Positions 53,929-63,025 of a stretch of 64,000 bases of DNA are shown piece after piece. The stretch's first letter is position 1. The number at the start of each line of letters is the position of its first letter. Source of the DNA: an uncultured bacterium (GTDB lineage Bacteria > Oederibacteriota > PGYV01 > Palsa-1178); contig CALAOR010000010.1 in NCBI GenBank assembly GCA_937889595.1, positions 24,171 to 88,170 on the forward strand, written 5' to 3'. The position numbers and the translations under genes were made by a program. The notes below the pieces were generated by a model, which did no database searches, was not told the origin of the DNA, and worked only from the letters and a program-made list of their open reading frames with translations.

Positions 53929-54915
53929 ATGCACGAGGCAAAATTCTATAAAAAAGAACCCGTAAATAAAACACGGTGCGTTTTATGCCCGCACCGGTGC
54001 GTAATCTCCAACCATAAGGCCGGCATATGCATGGTCAGGACAAACGAGGACGGCGTGCTTTACGCAGCGACTTACGGGGAGCTGACCTCATACGCGGTTG
54101 ATCCGGTCGAAAAAAAGCCTTTATATCACTTTTATCCGGGTACGGAACTTTTTTCCATAGGAAGCTGGGGATGTAATTTTAAGTGCACTTTCTGCCAGAA
54201 CTGGCAGATATCCCAGCAAAAGGTGGCCACCGAGCATTTTGAGAAGGAAGATATAATCAGGATAACAAAGGAAAATAACTGCATAGGCATCGCGTATACC
54301 TATAATGAGCCCTTAATGATGTACGAGTATGTTTATGACACGTGCCTCCTCGCAAGGGAAAGCGGTTTGAAGAATGTTATTGTCACGAACGGATATATAT
54401 CCGAGGAGCCCTTAAAAGAGCTTCTGCCTTATGTTGACGCGATGAACATAGATTTAAAGTCTTTCAGCGAGGCATTTTACAGGGAAGTATGCGCGGGCCA
54501 GCTGGACCCGGTGCTCAGGTCCATTAAGCAGGCATATGACGCGGGAGTGCACGTGGAGCTAACCACGCTTGTAATACCGGGCTTAAATGACGGGGAAGAC
54601 ATAAACCGTATAGTTGACTGGGTCGCTGAATTGTCGCCTGAAATACCGCTCCACTTTTCAAGGTATTTCCCGCAGTATAAGATGGATCTGGAGCCTACGG
54701 ACCTTGAAGTGCTGAACACGGCTTATGAAACAGGCAAAAGAAAGTTGAAATATGTTTATATGGGCAATGTGTCTTCGGAAATAGGCGGTTCCGACACTTA
54801 CTGCCCGAAATGCGGCAAGGAAGTGATAAAACGGGATTTTATGAGTATTGATACATCGGGCCTTTTTGACGGAAAATGCAAATACTGCAACCGGCAAATA
54901 GCAGGGTGTTTTTAA
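53929..54915 (+). CDS. amrS: AmrS-type radical SAM protein (AmmeMemoRadiSam system)
   Basis: 328 residues from ATG at 53929. The radical SAM cluster is C82-C86-C89 in GCNFKCTFCQNWQ. A Cys-rich N-terminus (CVLCPHRC, GICMVR) and a C-terminal CPKCG/CKYCN zinc site are typical of AmrS, a PflA-like enzyme. In other genomes it is found with AMMECR1 and MEMO proteins; neither is visible here. The substrate modified is unknown. Confidence 0.93.
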   Translation: MHEAKFYKKEPVNKTRCVLCPHRCVISNHKAGICMVRTNEDGVLYAATYGELTSYAVDPVEKKPLYHFYPGTELFSIGSWGCNFKCTFCQNWQISQQKVATEHFEKEDIIRITKENNCIGIAYTYNEPLMMYEYVYDTCLLARESGLKNVIVTNGYISEEPLKELLPYVDAMNIDLKSFSEAFYREVCAGQLDPVLRSIKQAYDAGVHVELTTLVIPGLNDGEDINRIVDWVAELSPEIPLHFSRYFPQYKMDLEPTDLEVLNTAYETGKRKLKYVYMGNVSSEIGGSDTYCPKCGKEVIKRDFMSIDTSGLFDGKCKYCNRQIAGCF

Positions 54916-54920
54916 AACAT

Positions 54921-55502
54921 ATGAAAAAACTAATACTTGCATCCACATCCCCGAGGCGGCACCAAATACTGAAGGACTTCGGGATAAAATTCGATTATAT
55001 AAAGCCCAGGCTGGACGAGGGGCGCGCTGCGGCAAAACTTGGAACTTTAATACCCCGTAAAATAGCCTGCGGCCTCGCGTACGCGAAGGCCAAGTCGGCC
55101 TTAAGCAGGGTTAAATCAGGAATAATACTCGCCTCCGACACAATAGTGGTACTGCGCGGAAAAATTATCGGAAAACCAAGGTCAAAAAAGCACGCTTTTG
55201 AGATCCTGCGTGAACTAAGCAGGGAAAAGCACTGCGTCGTGACTGCCGTAGCTTTCATAGACGCGCAGACGGGAAAAACCCTGGTTACATATGACGAGTC
55301 GTACGTTACTTTCAGGAAACTTGACCCAAAGTGGATAAAGAACTACATAAAAATAAACCATGTCATGGATAAGGCGGGGGCGTACGCTGTGCAGGAGAAT
55401 TCAGACCCGTTCATAAAGAAAATTGAAGGTTCGTATTATAATGTGGTCGGCCTTCCCATAGAAAAGGTAAAGCGCATCCTGGCAGAATGGGATAAACTGT
55501 AG
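54921..55502 (+). CDS. maf: Maf-like nucleoside triphosphate pyrophosphatase
   Basis: 193 residues from ATG at 54921, 5 nt after amrS. The opening LILASTSPRRHQILKDFG and later LASDTIVV and DKAGAYAVQ are Maf family motifs. Maf proteins hydrolyse non-canonical or canonical NTPs and influence septum formation. An alternative upstream start would lie inside amrS and is rejected. A convergent terminator follows. Confidence 0.95.
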   Translation: MKKLILASTSPRRHQILKDFGIKFDYIKPRLDEGRAAAKLGTLIPRKIACGLAYAKAKSALSRVKSGIILASDTIVVLRGKIIGKPRSKKHAFEILRELSREKHCVVTAVAFIDAQTGKTLVTYDESYVTFRKLDPKWIKNYIKINHVMDKAGAYAVQENSDPFIKKIEGSYYNVVGLPIEKVKRILAEWDKL

Positions 55503-55507
55503 GACTT

Positions 55508-55615
55508 AATTCAAAATTAAAAATGTAAAATTATCGTCTATACTCGTCGTTATAGCTCCTCGTATATTATAATAAGGTCACGACAGTGACACCATAATTT
55601 TTAATTTTGAATTTT
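55508..55615. terminator. Large AT-rich inverted repeat between convergent genes
   Basis: AATTCAAAATTAAAAAT (left, near 55508-55525) is matched by ATTTTTAATTTTGAATT (right, near 55594-55612). The arms enclose about 70 bp. It lies between the ends of maf and the minus-strand parvulin gene and could stop both transcripts. Confidence 0.5.
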
Positions 55616-55625
55616 GAATTGCCCT

Positions 55626-57083
55626 TTATATGTTCTTGTCCAAAACGACCACTTTTTCATCCACTCGCAGTTTCTCCATAAGGTCCTTATGTTCCTGCGT
55701 GTATTTGATGTTTTTCAACTTCGTCGAAAGCTCAGGCGACTTTTTCTTGAAATCCGCGTCATTAAAAGGCGAGGCGGATTCTGAGGTTATTTTGGCTATG
55801 TAAACACCATTTTCACCGGTGATCAAATCCGAGACATCACCTTTGTTCAGGTCGAGTACAGTATCAGGAAAATCAGTTGACTTTATCGCCGCAGGCTTTG
55901 CATTTTCGCTGAATGAGACTGAAGCAGCCTGTACCTTGTACTTTGGCGCTGTTTTTTCCAGGTCAGCAGGTTCTTTTATCGCATCCTTCATTGCCTGCGC
56001 GTGTTCTTTCATTAATTTTAAGCCTTCCTGTTTCTGCATTTCATCAAGCACCTTGGACCTGACCAGCGCATATGTCGGTTCAAAACCCGCTTCTTTGCCG
56101 GTCAGTTTGATTATATGATAGCCGAACTGGGTCTTTACTATCCCGCTTAATCCCCCGGTTTTCAGGGCCATGGCGGCGTTTTCAAATTCGGGGACCATCA
56201 TGCCTTTTGAAAACCAGCCCAAGTCCCCGCCTTTTGCGCCGGAACCCGGGTCCTGGGAATATTTTTTGGCCAGCGATTCAAAAGACGCGCCCGTTTTTAA
56301 TTTTGCAAGCAGTTCCTGGGCGAATTTATTGGCGGCTTCATCGGTCCTGCCCGTGGGAGAAGTGGGGGAGGCGTCGGGTCTTATCAATATGTGCGAGGCC
56401 TTTATACGATCGGGTTTTTCATAGTTCTTTTTATTCAAAGCGTAGTAGTCTTTCATTTTTTCCTCGTCAATTTTAATCTCGTTTATGAAGTTCTTGTAAT
56501 TAAAGTAAACATAATCTGCCGTGATTTTCCTGGCCCGTTTCATATAATAAGAACTTAATTCCCCGTCAGTCACCTTTACGCCGGAGTTAAGCATGTTGCG
56601 TAGTTTTGTGAGTATTATCGTGTCTTTCTGCTCGTTTTCAAAGTCCGAAGGGTTTATCCTCTGGTTTGTCAGGTACTGCACATAGCGGTCCTTGTTAAAC
56701 ACTCCCTTGTCATTAAAAGCGTTAATGCTCATGATCGACTGGGCGACTTCCTCGGGTGATGATGTGATCTTGAGCTTGGCCGCGTAGTTAAGCTGGAGCT
56801 GCCTTTCAATAAGCGCGTTTAAAAGCTCTTTTTTAAGTTCCTTTTCCTTGTCATCCGTGACCTTCACACCCTGGTCGTTTAACTGCTGAAGCCGAGCCTG
56901 CCAGGCCTCGCCCAGCATGGTGTAAGTGATCTCTGTCTTGCCGATCTTCGCTATAAGATCGGGGTTGGACTTTGGGTCCAGGAAAGCCTGCTTTGCCCCC
57001 CAGACGCCGACTATAGTGATAAGAAAAGCCGATAAAACGATCCATAAAACATACTTTGCGTTCTTACGTAATGTCTTCATCAT
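55626..57083 (-). CDS. SurA/PpiD-like parvulin peptidyl-prolyl isomerase
   Basis: 485 residues from ATG at 57083 (GAGGTG 8 nt upstream); a longer frame to 57179 lacks a ribosome site. One N-terminal transmembrane anchor (about 12-32) precedes a SurA-N-like chaperone region (45-215) and a parvulin domain (about 245-345: RIKASHILIRPD, GGDLGWFSKGMMVPEFE, TQFGYHIIKL). The rest is helical. Such proteins fold outer-membrane or secreted proteins in the periplasm. It is the only plus-to-minus change of strand in the right half of the window. Confidence 0.93.
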   Translation of the reverse strand: MMKTLRKNAKYVLWIVLSAFLITIVGVWGAKQAFLDPKSNPDLIAKIGKTEITYTMLGEAWQARLQQLNDQGVKVTDDKEKELKKELLNALIERQLQLNYAAKLKITSSPEEVAQSIMSINAFNDKGVFNKDRYVQYLTNQRINPSDFENEQKDTIILTKLRNMLNSGVKVTDGELSSYYMKRARKITADYVYFNYKNFINEIKIDEEKMKDYYALNKKNYEKPDRIKASHILIRPDASPTSPTGRTDEAANKFAQELLAKLKTGASFESLAKKYSQDPGSGAKGGDLGWFSKGMMVPEFENAAMALKTGGLSGIVKTQFGYHIIKLTGKEAGFEPTYALVRSKVLDEMQKQEGLKLMKEHAQAMKDAIKEPADLEKTAPKYKVQAASVSFSENAKPAAIKSTDFPDTVLDLNKGDVSDLITGENGVYIAKITSESASPFNDADFKKKSPELSTKLKNIKYTQEHKDLMEKLRVDEKVVVLDKNI

Positions 57084-57501
57084 GGTAATACACCTCATTA
57101 GTATATATCGGATTTGCCGGGTATTTTTCAGCCCGGATAAAACAGGGGATATTATAGAGAATTTTGAAAAAATAAGCAATCAAAAACTGGCGATCTGGAA
57201 ATCGCATTGAAGTATGGTTTGCATAAGTTACACGAATAACAAAAGCGTGTAACTTACGCGCGTATTATGGGTTTCAGTTCGAATCCATCATGGCCAGCCA
57301 TGATTTTCGGCTTCGCCGAAAATCGGAGCAGATGAGCAGATTGAACAGTTGAGCAGTTGACAAACTAGGCAACGGCGAATCTGCGGTCAACTGTTCAATC
57401 TGTTCAACTGTTCAGATTCAGGTTTATAACTCAGTTGCGAAGGTCGTCCATTCTGACCAGCCATTAGATATTAGAGACGTGCAAATCTAATAGTCCAATC
57501 T

Positions 57502-57530
57502 TTGTTTTCATTATTAAACAAGAGTATAAT
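57502..57530 (+). promoter_or_regulatory. Putative promoter upstream of the lipoprotein gene at 57759
   Basis: TTGTTT (57502-57507), 17-bp spacer, TATAAT (57525-57530). It is about 230 nt from the start codon, with the 22-bp-period array between. Confidence 0.45.
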
Positions 57531-57651
57531 TATTTTGAAAAAGGAGTGCTTATTACCTGCGCTTATAAACCGGAAACCGGAAAAACAAAAAATATTGATT
57601 AAACTATTCAGAAAGCGTATAATTAGAGTCGGAGATTATGATTTGGTTCTA

Positions 57652-57700
57652 AAGTGGTCGCTATGACCGGATAGAGTGGTGGTTTTACGCTGGATAAGTT
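57652..57700. mobile_element. 22-bp-period direct repeats resembling an IS21-type terminus, site C
   Basis: A partial unit (57652-57667), a full unit CGGATAGAGTGGTGGTTTTA.. (57668-57689) and a partial third keep the same 22-bp phase as sites A and B. The next gene starts about 70 bp away. Confidence 0.4.
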
Positions 57701-57758
57701 GGATGTCTTAAGCAAATTTTGCACTTCTGCCAAGAATTGTTAAAATGGGTGAAAAAAA

Positions 57759-58367
57759 ATGAAGCACGGTATTATCTTGTTCTTGATATTAATGGTACTC
57801 GCCTCATGCGGAAAACAATTTTCCATCAGGGATGGAAAAAGGGGAATATTTTACACCAAAGAAACCAATTACAACATTATAGATGACGTGAGCGGGCAGA
57901 GTGGTGACCTGTTTTTTGAAATTATTAAATATACAGCTTTGGACGAAGAATTATATGGGTTGCTTATAAAGTATGACTATCAAGGGGAAGATTTTAAATT
58001 AGCAAAAAAATGGGGAGCCCTGCTTTCTATTGACGGGGAGACGCCCGTATATCTCAGGTACAAGCGGAGACCCGATTATAAAAGCATTACTTCCGGAGGC
58101 GGAGGTGGCCAGTGGGTGAATATGGGCGGGGCTGCGCCGATGTATACAGGGAGCGGGGTACCTTCGGCAACAATTAAGACAGAAACTGTTATCTGCTTTT
58201 TGTCAAAAAAACAATTATACCGGCTTACTAATGCAACAAATGTTTCTGTGATCCTTGTCAGCGAACCGAAAGCCGATGGCAAACAAAAATCCAAAAAATG
58301 TTCTTTCAGCGAGGAAAACTTTAGTAATTTAAAAAGATTTTATAAGGAATGCGTTTATAATAAATAG
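57759..58367 (+). CDS. Lipoprotein, function unknown
   Basis: 202 residues. A short hydrophobic leader ends in the lipobox LASC (Cys17). The mature part has no family I recognise; it includes a Gly-rich stretch around residue 113-118 and a Cys pair near the end. It is followed 9 nt later by a TPR gene, so the two are probably one operon. The start codon has only a weak ribosome site. Confidence 0.7.
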   Translation: MKHGIILFLILMVLASCGKQFSIRDGKRGIFYTKETNYNIIDDVSGQSGDLFFEIIKYTALDEELYGLLIKYDYQGEDFKLAKKWGALLSIDGETPVYLRYKRRPDYKSITSGGGGGQWVNMGGAAPMYTGSGVPSATIKTETVICFLSKKQLYRLTNATNVSVILVSEPKADGKQKSKKCSFSEENFSNLKRFYKECVYNK

Positions 58368-58376
58368 GAGGCGAGT

Positions 58377-59219
58377 TTGAGGAAAATATTACTGATGAGC
58401 ATTCTTTTTTGGTTTTGCCTTGCGGTTCTGTTTGCCGGAGGCACGGATGATGCCTGGCTGAATTATGGCATTAAACAACTACAAAATCAACAATATGAAA
58501 AAGCTATTGTTTCTTTCGAAAAAGCTCTGCAAATCAATCCTGATAATGCAGCAGCTTTTGAATACGCTGGAAAAGCATATCTCAAGCTTGGTGATAAATC
58601 CAGTGCCATTGATTATTACAGGATGGCATTTGATCTAAAACCATCGCAGGGTCTTAAGCAGACTGTTGAGGAACTCCGCGGGGAGGTTTTTGGAATGCGG
58701 GGTTTCCTTTTTTATCCGGTAACCTTTGAAGCCATTGTCATTAAAAGTTTTTCTTTTAATTTTGGTGGAGGGGCAGTTTTATTTGGCTTTTCCGATATTT
58801 TTGGCGGCGGACTGTCTGTATTATATCACCTTAATGATAATTGGGTTATTAAATCAGGTGCGATGTATGTTCCGAATTCTGCTGATTACAATAGTATAGG
58901 TTATAAAGCGGGTTTTATAGATGCACCATTCGCTTTAAAATACGAATTTTGGATGGAAGAAGAAGAATGGCTACTTGGGATGTCGTTCGGCGGGTATTTC
59001 GGATTCAGGGTATTCGGCGATGTGGAGGGGCAAAAAGACAGTACTCAATATATTCATTCAAACGATTATGGTTTGTATTTTAGTTTTGATAATTTTGTAA
59101 AAGAAAACGGCATACCAGTTGTTGTGAATTTAATATTCATGCCGAGTTTATCCGGTATCTATATTGGGAAAAAGACTTTTGTGTTGAATACACTTATAGT
59201 CGCAGGCCTGGGTTTTTGA
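58377..59219 (+). CDS. TPR protein with beta-rich C-terminal, possible outer-membrane protein
   Basis: 280 residues with a TTG start after a clear AGGAGG. A signal peptide (1-20) precedes two tetratricopeptide repeats (YGIKQLQNQQYEKAIVSFEK, AFEYAGKAYLKLGDKSSAI). From residue 105 on the sequence alternates aromatic and Gly-rich strands and ends VLNTLIVAGLGF, with a terminal Phe as in outer-membrane beta-barrels. It probably works with the upstream lipoprotein. Confidence 0.65.
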   Translation: MRKILLMSILFWFCLAVLFAGGTDDAWLNYGIKQLQNQQYEKAIVSFEKALQINPDNAAAFEYAGKAYLKLGDKSSAIDYYRMAFDLKPSQGLKQTVEELRGEVFGMRGFLFYPVTFEAIVIKSFSFNFGGGAVLFGFSDIFGGGLSVLYHLNDNWVIKSGAMYVPNSADYNSIGYKAGFIDAPFALKYEFWMEEEEWLLGMSFGGYFGFRVFGDVEGQKDSTQYIHSNDYGLYFSFDNFVKENGIPVVVNLIFMPSLSGIYIGKKTFVLNTLIVAGLGF

Positions 59220-59439
59220 AAAACAGATCGGGGACAGATTTCGATTTGAGGGTTAAAATAATTTGCATTATTTGAGTATCAAATTCCTGAAATGTCTAAT
59301 TCTATAAGCGGATTTATGGGATTTTAGCTACAAACCCACTTGCGAATATCCTCCATTATGGCCAGCCATATTGTACGCCCTTTGAACCATTAAAGACCAA
59401 TATATTCAGCAAGCCTCAATAACAAGACCACAACTTATC

Positions 59440-59468
59440 TTGATATATGTTGTCTTATAATGTATAAT
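59440..59468 (+). promoter_or_regulatory. Promoter of the lipoprotein gene at 59498
   Basis: TTGATA (59440-59445), 17-bp spacer, TATAAT (59463-59468), 30 nt before the ATG, with TTAGGAGG between. Confidence 0.7.
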
Positions 59469-59497
59469 TATTACAGCGAATTAGGAGGGTTATATTA

Positions 59498-60157
59498 ATG
59501 AAAAAATCTATGATTATAATATGCGTGGCGTTAGCCGTTGTTTTTATTTCAAGCTGCAATGGCCATAGATCGCCAACTTCAATAACCACCCAGTGGACGC
59601 CCACTCCGGTTTGCGTGCCGGCTAACGTCAATTACAGCAGGTTTGATTATCAGTGCGCGACCATATTTACGCTCATTTCAAATTCTGTCATTAAAACCGA
59701 GACTGAATACCTGGCAAATTATGCGGGCTTTGCATCAGGAGGCAATCCTACGCCTACCCCGGTCCCGATTGATTTTGCAAAAAAGATGATATTAGGCATA
59801 TATGAGTCCGGCGGGTGCGGCATGATTTACTGGACAGTGACCAATATTTCAAATGACTGCGAAAAAATGATAATAGACCGGCAGGCTTCTCCACCGGATT
59901 GCACACCCCCAGGCGGGCCCATGTGTTATTCATACTGGTTTACGACCGCATATTATCTTGTCGACAGGACAGACCTGCCTATTGTAATGAGGGATACCAG
60001 CATGAATTGTGGTGGGCTGACAACTGTCAATTCCGGGCCATTTATAGTTACAAGCACGCCTCAGGTAATCGGGCCCTATTGGTCCACGGGCACGCCTTTG
60101 CCTTTGACGGGCACGGTTTATCCCATCCGTATCACCCCTTACGTATCACCCATTTAG
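59498..60157 (+). CDS. Lipoprotein, function unknown
   Basis: 219 residues. The lipobox is ISSC (Cys20). The body carries several Cys and short Thr/Pro phrases (WTPTPV, NPTPTPVP) similar in style to the linkers of the large secreted proteins. No catalytic motif is seen. It is a single-gene unit with its own strong promoter. Confidence 0.65.
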   Translation: MKKSMIIICVALAVVFISSCNGHRSPTSITTQWTPTPVCVPANVNYSRFDYQCATIFTLISNSVIKTETEYLANYAGFASGGNPTPTPVPIDFAKKMILGIYESGGCGMIYWTVTNISNDCEKMIIDRQASPPDCTPPGGPMCYSYWFTTAYYLVDRTDLPIVMRDTSMNCGGLTTVNSGPFIVTSTPQVIGPYWSTGTPLPLTGTVYPIRITPYVSPI

Positions 60158-60624
60158 GACTGACAAGATTCAGGGAAGGTGTTCATGAAAATCCTTATAA
60201 CCGTTCCTCGGGTAATTTGGGTATTTACTCATAAAGTATTTCATTTCAAAGCACATACGCGTAACAGGATTAGATATTGTCGAAATTTCAATTTTAAGAC
60301 CCGGTTGGTATTTCAAGTTCATAAGGGTTAGCGTTAATGACATGCATGCGTTTTCGGAAATATCCAAGGAATAAAAATCCTTTCATGTCATACACCTTGC
60401 TTTAAACCCCTAAAATCCGCTCCGACTTCTTTAACAGCTAAATACTAAAATTATTTAGATTTTTAAACGGGGTTATGTGATTTGGGTGATTCAGCCAGTT
60501 GCAAAATCAGCAATATTTGAGTTAAGTCAATGAAAGTATCCTTAGTTTAACGTGTGACTAGATTGTCCTTGAAACCAATAAACCCCTGTAAATAAATGGC
60601 AAAATGGTGTGTTTAAGCGTTTAT
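60158..60624. other. Spacer; possible degraded minus-strand PilZ-like fragment at 60170-60382
   Basis: On the minus strand an open stretch reads LDISENACMSLTL and QPGLKIEIS, loosely like the DISexG core of PilZ domains, but it begins after a stop with no proper start and is too short. Nothing else is seen in the spacer. Confidence 0.25.
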
Positions 60625-60653
60625 TTGACAAATTTGATCCTGTAGTGTATAAT
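60625..60653 (+). promoter_or_regulatory. Strong promoter of the glycoside hydrolase gene at 60701
   Basis: Full consensus TTGACA (60625-60630), 17-bp spacer, TATAAT (60648-60653), about 47 nt before the preferred ATG. Confidence 0.8.
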
Positions 60654-60700
60654 ATTTATGAAAAGGCTTTCGGAAAAACATGAAAGGGGACTTTTATATA

Positions 60701-62890
60701 ATGAAACAATGTCTTAAATTTCTTTTTGGGGTCGTTATTTGGGTTCTTCTAACACTGCCTTTATCCGCTGCCGGATTAAATTGGATGAGCGGATGCACTA
60801 TATGGCCGCTTGGCGTTAATTATGCATGGAAGAATTGGGGCTCGGATTTTTCAAGCGCTTCAAATCTTACCGGCATCAAGAGCGACCTGGACGCGATGTA
60901 TACAAAGGGCGTCCGCGTGGTGAGGTGGTGGGTTTTTACGGATTTCCAATCGTCCCCCACATGGAGCGGAACAGGCAGGGGCTCTACATGCACCGGGCTT
61001 CCGTCCGGATGGGTGGCCAATATGAAAGCGGCCTGCGATTATGCGCAGACAAAAGGTATGAAGTTTTATTTCTGCATGTCAAGTTTTGACATGGCAAAAA
61101 CTGCGCACGCCTGGCATCACGATGATGTGATAGACAACGCGACAGTAAGGACCAGTTTTATCAATAACGCAATTATACCCATCGCGAGCGCGCTTGGAAC
61201 CCATCAGGGCATATTCGGGTGGGACATAGTGAACGAACCTGAATGGATGATACAGTCCTCCGATAACGGCGGGGCAGATACCACCTGCACCCAGTTTTCC
61301 CTCGCCAATGTCAGGGCTTACGCGCAGGCAATGGCGTCGGCCATACACGCGAACGCGTCACAGCCCGTGAGTGTGGGCAGCGCGTCGCTTAAGTGGTGCT
61401 CGAAAAAAGGGGCAGGGAGTTATTCCTATGATTTCTGGTCGGGGATAGGCCTGGATTTTTATGACGCGCACTTTTACGACTGGATGACTGCCAGCGGTTA
61501 TGACCCGATCGCGACGACCGCCGCATCGTGGAAACTTGACAAGCCTGTCATGGTCGGCGAAGCCATCAGCGACCCGTCCACTTATTCGGGAACTTTAAAC
61601 CCCAAGAATTATCTCGGCATGGCCACGGCTTTATATAATAACGGATACTCGGGGCTCCTGGCCTGGGCGTGGACCGATACCGCAAACAACTGCGTGAACA
61701 CTATCAGCCCGTATTTCGGGAATTTTCTTACGGCGCATTCGGACGTGGGTTCTGCCGTATGCTCGGGCGGGCCGACGAATACCCCGGTAGTAACGCTTAC
61801 CTCAACCTATTCAAGGACAAGAACCCAGACTCCCACGTTCACCAGGACATGGACCCTGTCCGCAACCAGGAGCGCGACATTGTCTGCGACACAGACTTTC
61901 ACAGCTACAAGAACGCAGACATCTTCCGTAACAGCCACGCCTACTTTTACCTGGACACTGACTTTCACTTTAACACCGACCAAAACTTTTACTCCGTCAT
62001 TTTCCGGGACAAGTACGCTGACAGCCACTGGCATCGTTACAGCCACATCAAGCGTTGTTGCCACAGCCACGGCTGCGGCATCAAAAACCAGCACAGCGAC
62101 TTCAACTTTGCCCCAAACTGCGACATTCACAAGAACAGCGTCTTATACCCCCGTAAATACAGAGACAGGCACGCCTGTTAATACCAATACATTAACGGCG
62201 ATCAGTACGGGAACGCCGGCAAACACCGGGACTGTTACCCCGGCCGCGACGTCCACGGGAACGGCATTACCCACCAAAACAAGCACGGCGGTAAATACAT
62301 ATACAACAACACCTACAGGCTCAGTAGTACCTACTTCGACAAGCACAGTATTGACGGTATTTACATCAACTGTCGTATCAACCATCACAAGTTCCGCGGT
62401 TCCCACGATTACGTCCACGGCTTCAAAAACGCCGACAGCAACGAATACCTCCACACAAACCTGGACCACAGTCACAAGCCCCACTTTCACGGCCACCAGG
62501 ACCTCCACAAAAGTGCCGACGCAGACATTTACAGTCACTATGCTGCCGTCCGCCACCGCAACCGCGACAACAACATCCGCGGACCAGCCGGCCATAGTCA
62601 GCGTACTGGTCTATCCAAATCCGGTGGGCTTAGGAGAGGATCTGCAGTTTAAGGTCAGCGTACTCGGATGCCCCCAGGATATTACATTGAGGATTTACAC
62701 GGCCTCTTTCAGGCGCGTATTTGATAAAACATGGCTGGCCGCACCATCGGTTTCCAAGTATACGCTGGATATACTAGCATGGTATGTAAGCTCCCTGGCA
62801 AACGGTACGTATTATTATGTGCTTATATTAAAAGACTGCAAAGGCGGCAAAGTAATGTCAAAAAGAGGGGCACTCCTTATAATAAAATGA
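60701..62890 (+). CDS. Secreted GH5-like (clan GH-A) glycoside hydrolase with Thr-rich linker and YPNP C-terminal domain
   Basis: 729 residues from ATG at 60701 (AAGGGGA upstream); an ATG at 60680 would add seven. A signal peptide (1-25) precedes a TIM-barrel hydrolase (26-355) with GVNYAWKNWGSDF, VRWWVFTD, the acid/base E179 in WDIVNEPEW and the nucleophile E287 in VMVGEAIS, placed as in GH5 mannanases or cellulases. A Thr/Ser/Pro linker (about 360-630) and a 95-residue C-terminal domain with VLVYPNP, LRIYTASFRRV and LANGTYYYVLI follow, closely like the GH5 protein at 17421. The substrate is not certain. Confidence 0.87.
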   Translation: MKQCLKFLFGVVIWVLLTLPLSAAGLNWMSGCTIWPLGVNYAWKNWGSDFSSASNLTGIKSDLDAMYTKGVRVVRWWVFTDFQSSPTWSGTGRGSTCTGLPSGWVANMKAACDYAQTKGMKFYFCMSSFDMAKTAHAWHHDDVIDNATVRTSFINNAIIPIASALGTHQGIFGWDIVNEPEWMIQSSDNGGADTTCTQFSLANVRAYAQAMASAIHANASQPVSVGSASLKWCSKKGAGSYSYDFWSGIGLDFYDAHFYDWMTASGYDPIATTAASWKLDKPVMVGEAISDPSTYSGTLNPKNYLGMATALYNNGYSGLLAWAWTDTANNCVNTISPYFGNFLTAHSDVGSAVCSGGPTNTPVVTLTSTYSRTRTQTPTFTRTWTLSATRSATLSATQTFTATRTQTSSVTATPTFTWTLTFTLTPTKTFTPSFSGTSTLTATGIVTATSSVVATATAAASKTSTATSTLPQTATFTRTASYTPVNTETGTPVNTNTLTAISTGTPANTGTVTPAATSTGTALPTKTSTAVNTYTTTPTGSVVPTSTSTVLTVFTSTVVSTITSSAVPTITSTASKTPTATNTSTQTWTTVTSPTFTATRTSTKVPTQTFTVTMLPSATATATTTSADQPAIVSVLVYPNPVGLGEDLQFKVSVLGCPQDITLRIYTASFRRVFDKTWLAAPSVSKYTLDILAWYVSSLANGTYYYVLILKDCKGGKVMSKRGALLIIK

Positions 62891-62925
62891 ACTTTGAGGT
62901 TATCATGTTTGGTGGAGAAGGAAAA

Positions 62926-63000
62926 ATGAAAATCAAAACGTTTTTATTTACGGCAGTTCTTGCGGGCGGGAAGCAAAATCAAGAAGGGGCGCGTTTGTAA
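62926..63000 (+). pseudogene. Truncated signal-peptide ORF
   Basis: 24 codons from ATG at 62926, with GGAGAAGGA upstream: KIKTFLFTAVLAGG and then a stop. It looks like the ribosome site and signal peptide of a secreted protein whose body has been lost, 36 nt after the glycoside hydrolase gene. Confidence 0.4.
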
Positions 63001-63025
63001 TACTTAAATGAACTGCCGGAAAAGC

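Larger units (their letters stand above)
57084..57758. other. 675-bp spacer rich in inverted repeats; no gene seen
   Basis: Four palindromic structures follow one another: AAGTTACACG (57225-57234) with its complement at 57246-57255; ATCATGGCCAGCCATGAT (57287-57304); a perfect 10-bp stem with TTC loop at 57302-57324; and CAGATTGAACAGTTGA (57337-57352) with its complement at 57387-57402. The stretch GTTCGAATCC...TGGCCAGCCA (57278-57300) looks like a tRNA T-arm and CCA end, but no complete tRNA can be folded. A promoter and an IS21-like array lie further right. Confidence 0.6.

Noticed and set aside
57278..57300. tRNA gene
   Set aside because: Only a T-arm-like and CCA-like 3' part is present; no D-arm, anticodon arm or matching 5' acceptor strand could be found.
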